From a virus: 37,382 bases of DNA. Every line of letters starts with the position of its first letter. Position 1 is the stretch's first letter. Below the pieces are notes generated by a model. It was not told the DNA's origin, did not search any database, and was given only the letters and a program-made list of their open reading frames with translations. Location of the stretch: positions 1 to 37,382 of IMG/VR virus record IMGVR_UViG_3300045915_000019; one strand, written 5' to 3'. The translations under genes and the position numbers were made by a program. Shown one piece after another: positions 5,460 through 13,400 of the stretch.

Positions 5460-7175
5460 ATGCCGGCCGCTGCGCGCACATTAGAGCATGTCGCGCTGGC
5501 GGATCAATACGTCAATGACGTCCTGAGCGGTGCGCAGCCTGCCTGCCGCTACGTCGAGCAAGCATGCCAACGGCACTTGGACGACCTGGCGCGCTGGCAG
5601 GGCGTCGACGGGGCCCCGTTCTACTTCGATGAGCAGGCGGCCGGCCGCGTCTGCGATATTGTCGAGCACTTCCCGCACATCAAGGGCGAGTGGGCCAAGG
5701 GCGGCCAGCGGATCCGGCTCCAGCCTTGGCAGTGCTTCATCTTGTGTGCCGTATTCGGCTGGAAGATCGCCGAAACCGGCACACGGCGCTTTCGAGTGGC
5801 CTATATCGAAACGCCCAGGAAAAATTCCAAAAGCACCATATCCAGCGCGGTCGGATTATATCTTCTCGCCTGCGACGGCGAGCAGGGCGCGCATGTCATC
5901 AGCGCCGCGAATACACGCGACCAGGCCAAGATCATCTTTTCCGATGCGCAGCTCATGGTGAAACGCGAGCGCGGATACTGCGCTCGCTTTGGCGTCAGTG
6001 TCCATGCTCACGCCATCACACAGGAAAAGACGGCTTCCAAATTCGAAGCGCTGTCCGGTGAGTATTCGAACCTGGATGGCCTGAATCTGCATGCCGCGCT
6101 GATTGACGAGCTGCACGCGCATCCCACGCGCGGCCTGTGGGACGTGCTCGAGACCGCCATGGGTGCGCGATCGCAACCACTCATGTGGGCGGTGACCACG
6201 GCAGGCACGAATCGCGCCTCCGTCTGCTACGACCAGCGGTCGCATGTCATCGCCATTCTCAACCGCACCATCGCCAACGAAGGCTATTTCGGCATTATCT
6301 ACACGTGCGACGCGGGTGACGACCCATGGGATGAGGCGACCTGGATCAAGGCGAACCCGAACTACGGAATCTCCATGTATCCGCGTACGCTGCGCAATGA
6401 GGGCGCCACGGCGCAGGCCATGCCCAGCATGCAGCATGCGTTTCTGATGAAGCATCTCAACATCTGGGTCAATGCCGATACCGCCTGGCTGCCCCCGGGC
6501 GCCTGGGATAAGTGCGCGGATCCGGCACTCGAGCTGGAAGACTTTGCCGGCATGCCCTGTTATATGGGCGTGGACCTGGCGCGCTGCTCGGATATTGCGG
6601 CGGTCATGCTGGCGTTCCCGCCGTTCGGAGCACGCGAGTACTGGGCTGTGTTCGGCCGGTACTACCTGCCGGAGGAAACCATCAACCGCGGCGAGAACCA
6701 GCACTATCAAGGCTGGGAAGCCATTGGCCGGCTGACAGGCACGCCGGGCGCAGTGACCAATTTCCCAACAATTGTCGACACCATGGCCGAGCTCGCCGCG
6801 CGTGTCTATCTCAACGAGATCGCCATCGACCCGTTTGATGCCGGTCCGTTTGTGGCGTTGCTCGAACCCGCAGGCCTGCCGCAACCCATCGAAGTGCGGC
6901 AGAACGCCGCCAACATGAGTCCGGCCATGGTGGAGCTCGAGGCGCTTGTGCTTGCGCGTAAGATCCGTCACGACGGCGATCCCGTGCTCGCCTGGATGAT
7001 GACGAACGTCGTCTGCACGCGCGCCTCGAGCGATCTGCTCTATCCGCGCAAGGAATCGGAAGAGAAAAAGATCGACGGTGTGACCGCGCTGCTCATGGTG
7101 CTCCACCGCGCCATGAAGCGCGAGGCGGCGCCGACCGGCCGCGGCGCCTGGCTGATCGGGCTGGAGGAGGAATAG
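5460..7175 (+). CDS. terL: Terminase large subunit
   Basis: A 571-residue DNA-packaging motor. The N-terminal ATPase has an atypical Walker A (ETPRKNSKST, residues 117-126) and Walker B (AALIDEL, 212-218, with acidic Asp-Glu), as in the YmfN/HK97 branch. The C-terminal RNase H-like nuclease shows the usual acidic positions Asp372 (GVDLA), Asp457 (AIDPFD) and Asp539 (KIDGV). It translocates DNA into the prohead and cuts at the ends. Length is normal for the family. The long leftward frame inside it (5856-7106) is only the shadow of this coding sequence. Confidence 0.95.
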   Translation: MPAAARTLEHVALADQYVNDVLSGAQPACRYVEQACQRHLDDLARWQGVDGAPFYFDEQAAGRVCDIVEHFPHIKGEWAKGGQRIRLQPWQCFILCAVFGWKIAETGTRRFRVAYIETPRKNSKSTISSAVGLYLLACDGEQGAHVISAANTRDQAKIIFSDAQLMVKRERGYCARFGVSVHAHAITQEKTASKFEALSGEYSNLDGLNLHAALIDELHAHPTRGLWDVLETAMGARSQPLMWAVTTAGTNRASVCYDQRSHVIAILNRTIANEGYFGIIYTCDAGDDPWDEATWIKANPNYGISMYPRTLRNEGATAQAMPSMQHAFLMKHLNIWVNADTAWLPPGAWDKCADPALELEDFAGMPCYMGVDLARCSDIAAVMLAFPPFGAREYWAVFGRYYLPEETINRGENQHYQGWEAIGRLTGTPGAVTNFPTIVDTMAELAARVYLNEIAIDPFDAGPFVALLEPAGLPQPIEVRQNAANMSPAMVELEALVLARKIRHDGDPVLAWMMTNVVCTRASSDLLYPRKESEEKKIDGVTALLMVLHRAMKREAAPTGRGAWLIGLEEE

Positions 7176-7177
7176 CT

Positions 7178-8386
7178 ATGTTTGGCGGATTCTGGCGCGG
7201 CGTTTGGCACAGCATCTGGCGTGGCATCTTCGGTCCAAGCGAGCGTGCGCCCGCGGTCCTGGAATTGCCGCCTGGCATGCAGGCGCCACCGGTGTCGGTG
7301 GCGGGGTCGCTGCAGTGCGCCGCCGTATGGGCCTGCTGCCGCCTGCTGTCGCAATCCATCGCCACGCTGCCCGGCCACATCTACCAGATCACCGACGACG
7401 GTAAGCGCAAAGCTACGGCGCATCCGCTGTATCGGCTGCTTACCGTGCAGCCCAACCCAGTCATGACGCTGCAGCAGTGGCTCCAAACCACGGTGCTGCA
7501 CCTCGCGCTCTACGGCAACGCCTACACGATCATCGGCGAGCAGGACGGTGAGCCGTTCGCGCTGTGGCCGTGGCAGCCAGACCGCGTTCGCATTATCCAG
7601 GACCAGAAGACGGGCGATTACGTATACCGCGTCTGGGACATCGCCGGCCGGCCGAAGCGGGATTATCTGCCGAACGAGCTCCTGCATTTCCGCATCTTCT
7701 CGCTCGACGGCATCATCGGGCTGTCGCCCATCGACTTTCATCGGCTGACCTTCGAGCTAGACGCCGCCTCGCGCGTTTATGCGTCCTCGCTCTATCAGAA
7801 CGGCGGCCGGCCTTCCGGCGTCTTCACGACGCCAGGCCCGCTCAAAAAAGACCAGGTGGACAATATCCGCGCGACCTGGCGGGCGCTGCACGGCGGCCCG
7901 GCGAATGCCGGCCAGGTGGCCATCCTCGAGAGCGGCACCAAGTACGAGGCCGTGGGCATACCGCCAGAGCAGGCACAGTACATCGAGCAGCAGAAGTTCA
8001 GCGTGGAACAGATCGCCCGCATCTATGGCGTGCCGCCGCACCTCGTCGGCGCCATGGATAAGCCGACCTATGCGAGCGTCGAGCAACAGGCTCTGGAATT
8101 CTTGCAGTACACCCTGCAGCCCATCGTCACGGCCATCGAACGCAGCATCCAGACGATGTTGCTCGAAGAGCCGTATTTCTACAAGTTGAACATCGCCGCA
8201 TTCGAGCGCTCCGATATCAAGACGCGGTACGCCGCCTATGCCGTCGGCCGACAGTGGGGCTGGCTGAGCGTGAATGACGTTCGCGAGCTCGAGGACCAGA
8301 ACCGGATAGCCGAGGGCGATGTGTATCTGACGCCACTGAACATGGCGGATGCCGCCCTGTCCCCAACACCGACTCCTGGAGGTTAG
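7178..8386 (+). CDS. Portal protein, HK97 family
   Basis: A 402-residue HK97-type portal protein, the dodecameric ring at the head vertex through which DNA passes. Family landmarks are the N-terminal SVAGSLQCAAVWACCRLLSQSIATLP segment (residues 38-64), LALYGNAY (108-115), the LHFRIFSLDGIIGLSPI region (near 169-185), and RIYGVPPHLVGAMDKPTYASVEQQ (near 283-306). GGAGGAGGAA just before the ATG gives a strong ribosome site. The gene lies between terminase and protease, the standard HK97 order. The Pro/Thr-rich end is probably flexible. Confidence 0.95.
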   Translation: MFGGFWRGVWHSIWRGIFGPSERAPAVLELPPGMQAPPVSVAGSLQCAAVWACCRLLSQSIATLPGHIYQITDDGKRKATAHPLYRLLTVQPNPVMTLQQWLQTTVLHLALYGNAYTIIGEQDGEPFALWPWQPDRVRIIQDQKTGDYVYRVWDIAGRPKRDYLPNELLHFRIFSLDGIIGLSPIDFHRLTFELDAASRVYASSLYQNGGRPSGVFTTPGPLKKDQVDNIRATWRALHGGPANAGQVAILESGTKYEAVGIPPEQAQYIEQQKFSVEQIARIYGVPPHLVGAMDKPTYASVEQQALEFLQYTLQPIVTAIERSIQTMLLEEPYFYKLNIAAFERSDIKTRYAAYAVGRQWGWLSVNDVRELEDQNRIAEGDVYLTPLNMADAALSPTPTPGG

Positions 8387-8389
8387 AAG

Positions 8390-9064
8390 ATGCCGGATCC
8401 AATCCGCGAATATAAAGCCTATTCGCTTCTTGAAACGAAGAGCGAGGCGGCAGGTAAATTTACGGGGTATGCCTCGACCTATGGGCGCGACGCCTATGGC
8501 GACCGCATCCTGGCCGGCGCCTTTGCGGAATCGATCAAAGAGCAGCGCGGCAAGATCCCGATTTTCATGGAGCACTTCGATTGGATCGGCGTGTCGACCG
8601 ACCTGGCCGAGGATGCCAAAGGCCTTTACATCGAAGGGCAGATCGCATTAGATACCGTGCGCGGCCGCGATGCCTTCGCGCTCATGCAGACCTCCGAAAA
8701 GGCGGACTTCCGCGTCGGCCTCTCGATTGGTTTCACCGCCGAAGAGGTGGAGTATGACGAGGCGACCGGCGCTCGCACGCTGAAGAAGATCAATCTCTGG
8801 GAGACGAGCATCACGCCGTTTCCGGCCAACCGCGGCGCGCGGGTGGATTCGATCAAGTCATTGCGCAATGTCGAGCAGATCCTGCGGGACGTAGGGGGCT
8901 GCTCTAAGGAAGGCGCTAAGCGCGCAATCGCGCTGCTCCAGCCTTATCTGCTTCCTGACGGAAGCGGAAGTCCGCCCAGCTCCGAGCGGGACGCCCGGAC
9001 ACTGCGGCATCTATCCGATGCGGCTTTCCGTTCCGCACTACAGGAGATTGCCAATGGCCGATAA
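8390..9064 (+). CDS. Prohead protease, HK97 family (S78)
   Basis: A 224-residue maturation protease that cuts the scaffold part of the capsid protein inside the prohead. The catalytic His62 lies in FMEHF and the nucleophile Ser112 in GLSIGF, both at family spacing, and the ETSITPFPAN motif near residues 138-149 is typical. The C-terminal 60 residues (EGAKRAIALLQPYLLPDG) are a helical tail. The stop lies 8 bases inside the capsid gene, so translation is coupled. Confidence 0.92.
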   Translation: MPDPIREYKAYSLLETKSEAAGKFTGYASTYGRDAYGDRILAGAFAESIKEQRGKIPIFMEHFDWIGVSTDLAEDAKGLYIEGQIALDTVRGRDAFALMQTSEKADFRVGLSIGFTAEEVEYDEATGARTLKKINLWETSITPFPANRGARVDSIKSLRNVEQILRDVGGCSKEGAKRAIALLQPYLLPDGSGSPPSSERDARTLRHLSDAAFRSALQEIANGR

Positions 9065-10259
9065 AACCGAGAAGGAGCTCGCGGAGGAATACCGCGCGCT
9101 GCTGACCGACTTCACCAAGGGTATTGAAACGAAACATACCGATCTGATCGCAACCCAGGGCAAGGCGCTCGAAGCGAAATATGCCGAATGGGCCCTCGCC
9201 CAGGAGGCTGCCAGAAAAGCATTTGAGGAGAAATCAGAGCGCCTCATCAAAGAGCGCACCGCGCGCATGCCCGGTATCATCTCCGGCGCCGACCAGGAGA
9301 TACTATCGCTCGGCCAGCGCATCATTCAGAGCGAGCACTACAAGGCGCTGGGCGAGTTCGCGCAGCGCACCAACAGGCTCTCCATCACTCTCCCCGGCAT
9401 GGTGCTCGAGAAGCGCGCCATCACGAGCGCCAATTATCCGATCAACCCGATCCGCGTAGGCTCGTTTGCCGAGCCGCAACTGCCGCTCGCGATTCGGGAT
9501 CTGCTCACAGTGGTGGCGCTCGGCGCAACGAATGCTGTCGAGTACGTGAAGGAAACCTGGAATCTCCTGGCCGATTACCAGGTGGCTGAGGGCGACAAGA
9601 AGGCGGAATCGACCGGCAGCGGAACGCTCGCGACCGCCATGGTGCGGACCATTGCGCACTTCGCCAAGATGTCCCGGCAGATGGTCGCGGATGCGCCCGC
9701 CTTTGCCGCGAGTCTGAATGCGCAGCTCATCTACGGTGTGCTGAAAAAGGAAGACATCGAGTTGCTCCATGGCGACAATACCGCCGGCCACTTGCACGGG
9801 ATTTACGTGCAGGCGCCGGCGCTGCCAGCCGGCATCCTGACGGATATCACCAATTCGGCAGACCGGATCCTGGCCGCAATTGCACACCTGGCCTCGCTCG
9901 GCTATCGCGCCACCGCGATCGTCGTCGGGCCGACCGCCTGGGCGCAGATGCAGATCCTGAAGAATACGCAGGGCGCCTACATCCTGGGCGGGCCGCCGGC
10001 CATGACCGCGCCGCCGACACTGTGGGGCGTACCGGTAGTCCCAACGTTCGCGATGACCGGCGATGCCTTCCTGGTCGGCGAATTCGCGCCCAACGCAACC
10101 TTGTTTGACCGCGAATCGGTTACCGTCGATATCGCCTACGAAAACGAGGACGACTTCGTGAAGAACATGGTCACGGTCAGAGCGGAGGAGCGGATCGCGC
10201 TCGCCGTATTCCGGCCCAATGCGTTTGTGAAGGGCGTCCTGACGGTCGCCGGCCCGTAA
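9054..10259 (+). CDS. Major capsid protein, HK97 fold
   Basis: A 401-residue HK97-fold major capsid protein. Residues 1-95 form a charged, helical delta domain that acts as scaffold and should be removed by the protease upstream. The shell part then shows RVGSFAEPQLPLAIRDLL, the E-loop (VEYVKETW), LNAQLIYGVLKKEDIELLHGD, a helix with DRILAAIAHLASLGY, and the P-domain end (TVRAEERIALAVFRPNAF). The ATG at 9054 has AGGAG 8 nt upstream within the end of the protease gene. A strong hairpin follows the stop, presumably limiting read-through from this highly expressed gene. Confidence 0.93.
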   Translation: MADKTEKELAEEYRALLTDFTKGIETKHTDLIATQGKALEAKYAEWALAQEAARKAFEEKSERLIKERTARMPGIISGADQEILSLGQRIIQSEHYKALGEFAQRTNRLSITLPGMVLEKRAITSANYPINPIRVGSFAEPQLPLAIRDLLTVVALGATNAVEYVKETWNLLADYQVAEGDKKAESTGSGTLATAMVRTIAHFAKMSRQMVADAPAFAASLNAQLIYGVLKKEDIELLHGDNTAGHLHGIYVQAPALPAGILTDITNSADRILAAIAHLASLGYRATAIVVGPTAWAQMQILKNTQGAYILGGPPAMTAPPTLWGVPVVPTFAMTGDAFLVGEFAPNATLFDRESVTVDIAYENEDDFVKNMVTVRAEERIALAVFRPNAFVKGVLTVAGP

Positions 10260-10267
10260 AAGAAAAG

Positions 10268-10293
10268 GCGGAGGGCTCGCGAGAGTCCTCCGC
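10268..10293 (+). terminator. GNRA-capped hairpin after the capsid gene
   Basis: An 11-bp stem (GCGGAGGGCTC paired with GAGTCCTCCGC, one G-T wobble) closed by the GCGA tetraloop, 8 bases after the capsid stop. No U run follows, so it may be a weak or Rho-assisted terminator, or an RNA-stability element for the capsid message. The remaining spacer to 10348 holds nothing recognisable. Confidence 0.6.
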
Positions 10294-10348
10294 AAATATG
10301 CTCCTCGCGCTCCCATTTTCAGATGTCGATTTGACAGAAAGGTGAACA

Positions 10349-10855
10349 ATGCTCGCTGAAATTACGATCATCCGCAGGCCGGGCGAACCGGATCAGGGCC
10401 TGCCGCCATCGATTGGCGGCGGCCCGGTGTATCCGCCCTCCGTCTGGCCGCCCAAAGGCCTGCCGCCGTTGCCCCCAGGTTGGTGGACCAAACCGCCTGA
10501 TCTGGGCTTGTGGCCCATTGAGCCGCCGGACTGGCCGATCATCGTGCCGCGACCACCGGAGAAGCCTGATCCGGGACTGCCTGGGACATGGCCGGACTTG
10601 CCCGGACAAGGGCTGCCTGGAGGGCCGGGAGGAGGCGGCCCCCCGCCTGTGGCAGGGCACCCTTTACCTGATACGCCCGTAGTCGGCGGCGGGCCCATCT
10701 ATCCCATCGGCATCTGGCCGCCGCTACCGCCCGATGCCGGGATTGCGGGCAAATGCCTCGTTCTCGTCTGGATCGTTGGGATCGGTTATCGCTGGCTGGC
10801 GCTGAGTGCTGGTCTGCCAGGCCATCCACTGCCGCCGACAGCGCAGCCGAAGTGA
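10349..10855 (+). CDS. Pro/Gly-rich protein after capsid
   Basis: A 168-residue protein, extremely rich in Pro, Gly and Trp over residues 10-132. Two similar blocks, GGGPVYPPSVWPP and GGGPIYPIGIWPPLPP, flank a central PPxxP-rich stretch, followed by a short beta-like end (CLVLVWIVGIGYRWLAL). AGAAAGG lies upstream of the ATG. Position just after the major capsid protein is often taken by head decoration or head-fibre proteins, and the extended Pro-rich structure would fit a surface fibre. That role is inferred from position only. Confidence 0.7.
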   Translation: MLAEITIIRRPGEPDQGLPPSIGGGPVYPPSVWPPKGLPPLPPGWWTKPPDLGLWPIEPPDWPIIVPRPPEKPDPGLPGTWPDLPGQGLPGGPGGGGPPPVAGHPLPDTPVVGGGPIYPIGIWPPLPPDAGIAGKCLVLVWIVGIGYRWLALSAGLPGHPLPPTAQPK

Positions 10856-11028
10856 AGCAGAAGGGCAGCTCAGAAGTGACCGTGATCTTCAAGCGGGCGT
10901 ACCAGCAGCCGGGTGGCAAACGCTACACGGCGGGCCAGTACGCCCGCCTGCCCTATGAATTGGCGCTGCATCTGGCCCAAGAAGGGATCGTCGAGATCCG
11001 CGAGCCGGACGCGAGGGAGACGAAGTGA
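10852..11028 (+). CDS. Small hypothetical protein in head module (58 aa)
   Basis: A 58-residue protein starting at GTG within a GTGA overlap. It contains TVIFKRAYQQPGGKRYTAGQYARLP and LALHLAQEGIVEI, a pattern seen in small phage proteins encoded between capsid and connector genes; its role there is unknown. It overlaps the next gene by one base (TGATG). No membrane segment or catalytic residues are visible. Confidence 0.6.
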   Translation: MKQKGSSEVTVIFKRAYQQPGGKRYTAGQYARLPYELALHLAQEGIVEIREPDARETK

Positions 11029-11165
11029 TGATTACGCTGAATTTGATCCTGCTGCTCCTGGCGTTTCTCTGTTTTGTCCTGGCGGCCATCCGCGTCCTGA
11101 TCACCCGTGTCAACCTGACGGCGCTCGGCCTTGCCTTCTGGATGCTATCTCTCCTCATCCGATGA
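11028..11165 (+). CDS. Small membrane protein (45 aa)
   Basis: A 45-residue protein with a strongly hydrophobic Leu-rich N-terminal segment (LILLLLAFLCFVLAAIRVLI, about residues 6-25) and a second hydrophobic stretch near residues 30-44 (LTALGLAFWMLSLLI). The start overlaps the upstream stop by one base. Two-helix phage membrane peptides include some holins, but the location inside the head module and the lack of charged tails make this uncertain. Confidence 0.55.
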   Translation: MITLNLILLLLAFLCFVLAAIRVLITRVNLTALGLAFWMLSLLIR

Positions 11166-11180
11166 GCCGACGGAGACGTA

Positions 11181-11627
11181 ATGGGATGGAATGACCGCGG
11201 TCCAGCTCCGGTTGGCAGCAAGATTCGGGTCATACACTGTCACCAAGAACGCACGCATTGTGTACTGACGTTGGCTTGCGGGCATCAGACGTCCGTATTT
11301 AGCGGCGGCAATCAAATCCAGGAGACATGGTGCGACATTTGCTCTTTCCCGATTCCCGGCGAAACGCGCAGGCAAGTACTCGCTCGCGCCGGTGCGACAC
11401 CAGAACATCCGGTCGGCCGCTGTGAGGATTGTGGTGAATGGGGCCGCCTTGAATTGCACCACTTGAACTATGAATGCCGCGGCCGCGAAACCGCCGAAGA
11501 CCTGGCTGCACTTTGCCGCGGCTGCCACCATCAGCGCCACCGGGACATCAACGGTGAATTTTGGATTGACCCAGTGGAAATGGAAGCCCATTGGTCTGGC
11601 TACTGGCACGCGCGAGAGAAAGGATGA
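11181..11627 (+). CDS. Second HNH endonuclease-like protein
   Basis: A 148-residue protein with two zinc-binding parts. Residues 20-54 hold Cys/His ligands (HCH..., HC, CGH, CDIC). The HNH motif is at residues 81-120: CEDCG, then LELHHL (His93-His94), then LCRGCHHQRH (Cys112, Cys115, His116). The central Asn of a classic HNH is not obvious, with Glu/Asp in its place. A free-standing HNH gene between capsid and head-tail connector genes looks like a mobile homing-type nuclease or a structural-module passenger. The other HNH protein at 4353 is clearly different. Confidence 0.8.
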   Translation: MGWNDRGPAPVGSKIRVIHCHQERTHCVLTLACGHQTSVFSGGNQIQETWCDICSFPIPGETRRQVLARAGATPEHPVGRCEDCGEWGRLELHHLNYECRGRETAEDLAALCRGCHHQRHRDINGEFWIDPVEMEAHWSGYWHAREKG

Positions 11628-11635
11628 CTGAAGAC

Positions 11636-12106
11636 ATGAGTACGCAGCCGCCGATCCTGCCACATATCCGCGTCGATAAGTACAGCTTCGAGGACCGCGA
11701 CAACTTCGTCCGCAATCTGGTCACGATCCTGACCGGTTCGGGCGGCACGGCGGGCATGGCGCCGGAGGACTGGCCGGAAACGCCGCTCACCCCATCCGCG
11801 GCCGGCAGGCCTCCGGTACTGACCGTCGACGAAGTGAAAATGCACTTGCGCATCGAACCCGTGATCACGGAGGAAGACGAGTACCTCACGGATCTGGAGA
11901 TGGCGGCGCGGCTGCACTGTGAGAATATCCTGCGCCGCGAGATCGATGCCGCAGTGGGCGAAAACGTGAAGTGGGCCATGCGCTTTCTCATTGGCCACTG
12001 GTACCGCAACCGTGAAGCCGTGGCCGCCGGCGCCATGACGCCTGTACCCATGGCCGTGGAATCACTGCTTGCGCCGGAAAGGGATTATCCATTCGGGATG
12101 CTATGA
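11636..12106 (+). CDS. Head-tail connector, gp6-like
   Basis: A 156-residue protein. The C-terminal part (residues 55-156) has the helical pattern of gp6-like head-tail connectors: PVLTVDEVKMHLRIEP, then DEYLTDLEMAARLHCENIL, then AMRFLIGHWYRNREAV and PMAVESLLAPER. Such proteins form a ring below the portal. The N-terminal 50 residues are extended. The ATG at 11636 has AAAGGA at 11619-11624 upstream; an in-frame ATG at 11624 overlaps the HNH stop and is an alternative adding four residues. Confidence 0.82.
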   Translation: MSTQPPILPHIRVDKYSFEDRDNFVRNLVTILTGSGGTAGMAPEDWPETPLTPSAAGRPPVLTVDEVKMHLRIEPVITEEDEYLTDLEMAARLHCENILRREIDAAVGENVKWAMRFLIGHWYRNREAVAAGAMTPVPMAVESLLAPERDYPFGML

Positions 12107-12192
12107 CAGACCGCGCATTCTGGCTCTATGTGGCCTTGATAGCGGCACTCGTGTTCAGCGGCTTCGTTGTCCGGTTCTGTGGAGGCGCATGA
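12103..12192 (+). CDS. Tiny membrane peptide (29 aa)
   Basis: A 29-residue peptide that is nearly all one hydrophobic helix (FWLYVALIAALVFSGFVV) with a short polar start. It starts in an ATGA overlap with the connector gene, and its stop directly precedes the next GTG start. Its precise fit between two genes supports translation. The function is unknown; tiny membrane peptides in phages include lysis and regulatory peptides. Confidence 0.45.
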   Translation: MTDRAFWLYVALIAALVFSGFVVRFCGGA

Positions 12193-12525
12193 GTGCCCAA
12201 TCCTGAACTTAGCGCCGGCGACCTGGACAAGCGCGTGACGCTCGAGATGCCGATATTGAACGAGGAGCAGGACGAGATCACGGGCTGGGCGGGCGTGGCG
12301 ACCGTCTGGGCCGCGATCGCGCCCGCCGCCGGCGCCGAGCAGGACGCCTCGGGGCGTGTCGTGGCGCTGCTCCAGACCGTGATCACGATTCGCATGCAAG
12401 GCGCCATCGATTCGCGCTGGCGGGTGCGGGAAACCTACACCGGCGTGATCTACGAAATCCTGGCCATCACGAATACGCAGAGGCGCAACGCAGGCCTCGT
12501 CCTGACCTGCCGGAGGGTGGAATAG
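12193..12525 (+). CDS. Head-tail adaptor (SPP1 gp16-like)
   Basis: A 110-residue head-completion protein. The start GDLDKRVTLEMP, then EEQDEITGWAGVATVWAAIAPAAGAE, then RMQGAIDSRWRVRETYTGVIYEILAI is the standard pattern of the phage head-tail joining family, a small beta-barrel that seals the portal channel and docks the tail. It starts at GTG directly after the upstream stop, behind GGAGG. It is encoded between the gp6-like connector and the HK97 gp10-like protein, the usual order. Confidence 0.85.
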   Translation: MPNPELSAGDLDKRVTLEMPILNEEQDEITGWAGVATVWAAIAPAAGAEQDASGRVVALLQTVITIRMQGAIDSRWRVRETYTGVIYEILAITNTQRRNAGLVLTCRRVE

Positions 12526-12527
12526 TC

Positions 12528-12950
12528 ATGGCCCGGAAGAGCGCCAGGATCGAATGGGCCGGCGTCGACGAATTGCGCCGCACGTTTGAAAAGGCAGGCC
12601 TCGCGCTCGACGATAAGAACGCAGCGGTTAAGGACGTGCTGATCGATCCGTGCGATCGCGCCATGGCCCACGCCCGGTCGCTGATTCACGACGTCACCGG
12701 CACCCTCAGCGCGGCGGTGTATACGACCAAGGGCGGCCCGAAACAGCGCGGCATTCTGATGGGCGTCCGCAAGAAGAAGGCCTACTATGCCGGGTTCGTC
12801 GAATTCGGCACGAGCAAGATGGCGCCTAAGCCGTTTTTCCGGCCCGCGCTGCTCGCCATGCATCCGACCTTTGTCAGCGATATCGCGCCCGGCATCAAGA
12901 AGATTGTCGAGAGCGCGGCCGCGCAGGCCGCCTACCACCCACCCAAATAG
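12528..12950 (+). CDS. HK97 gp10-like neck / tail-completion protein
   Basis: A 140-residue protein of the HK97 gp10 type. Landmarks are IEWAGVDELRRTFEKAG at the start, a helix with MAHARSLIHDVTGTLSAAV in the middle, and the conserved YYAGFVEFGTSKMAPKPFFRPAL end (near residues 85-107). It acts at the head-tail junction during joining. GGAGG lies upstream of the ATG, and the stop shares one base with the next GTG start. Confidence 0.88.
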   Translation: MARKSARIEWAGVDELRRTFEKAGLALDDKNAAVKDVLIDPCDRAMAHARSLIHDVTGTLSAAVYTTKGGPKQRGILMGVRKKKAYYAGFVEFGTSKMAPKPFFRPALLAMHPTFVSDIAPGIKKIVESAAAQAAYHPPK

Positions 12951-13393
12951 TGGTCATTTTCGAGCAGACACTTCGGAAACTCCTGATGGATTCGAACCTC
13001 GTCGGGAACCGCGTCTTCCTGCAGCGTGCGCCGCAAGCGCCGAATGCTGCCCTGGCCGTGCCCTACATTGTGTTCTTCGCCGTCGGCCCGCTGCCGATGC
13101 ACTCGATCAATGGGCCGCTGAAACAGAAGCAGCGCGACTATCAAGTCTCCATCTTCGATGAGTCCCAGTCGCGGGCGCTCGCCGTCGCCGACTCGATGCG
13201 CCAGTGGCTCGACACCTACCACGGCGACTACCAGAACATCCGTTTCGGATCGACGTTCTACCTGATGCAAACGTCGCTCTATGAAGACGACACCCGTTTG
13301 TTTCAAGTCATCCAGGAATACAGGATCCTGTTTGAATTCCTGGAATCCGCAGTACAAACCCGTAGTACCAGACCGCAATTCAACAAGGAGTAA
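12950..13393 (+). CDS. Tail-completion/terminator protein, DUF3168-like
   Basis: A 147-residue protein matching the tail-terminator family DUF3168 in plan: an N-terminal helix (EQTLRKLLMDS), a VFLQRAPQAPN segment, then PYIVFFAVG, RDYQVSIFDESQSRALAVADSMRQWLD and a closing strand pair (QVIQEYRILFEF). These proteins cap the tail tube and bind the head. GTG start, translation coupled to the upstream gene by one shared base. It stands directly before the tail tube gene, as expected. Confidence 0.78.
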   Translation: MVIFEQTLRKLLMDSNLVGNRVFLQRAPQAPNAALAVPYIVFFAVGPLPMHSINGPLKQKQRDYQVSIFDESQSRALAVADSMRQWLDTYHGDYQNIRFGSTFYLMQTSLYEDDTRLFQVIQEYRILFEFLESAVQTRSTRPQFNKE

Positions 13394-13400
13394 AAGGCAT

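Noticed and set aside
5856-7106. Leftward 416-codon open frame
   Set aside because: Lies opposite the large terminase gene in a high-G+C region, has no family motif or ribosome site, and its amino-acid pattern is that of a shadow frame.
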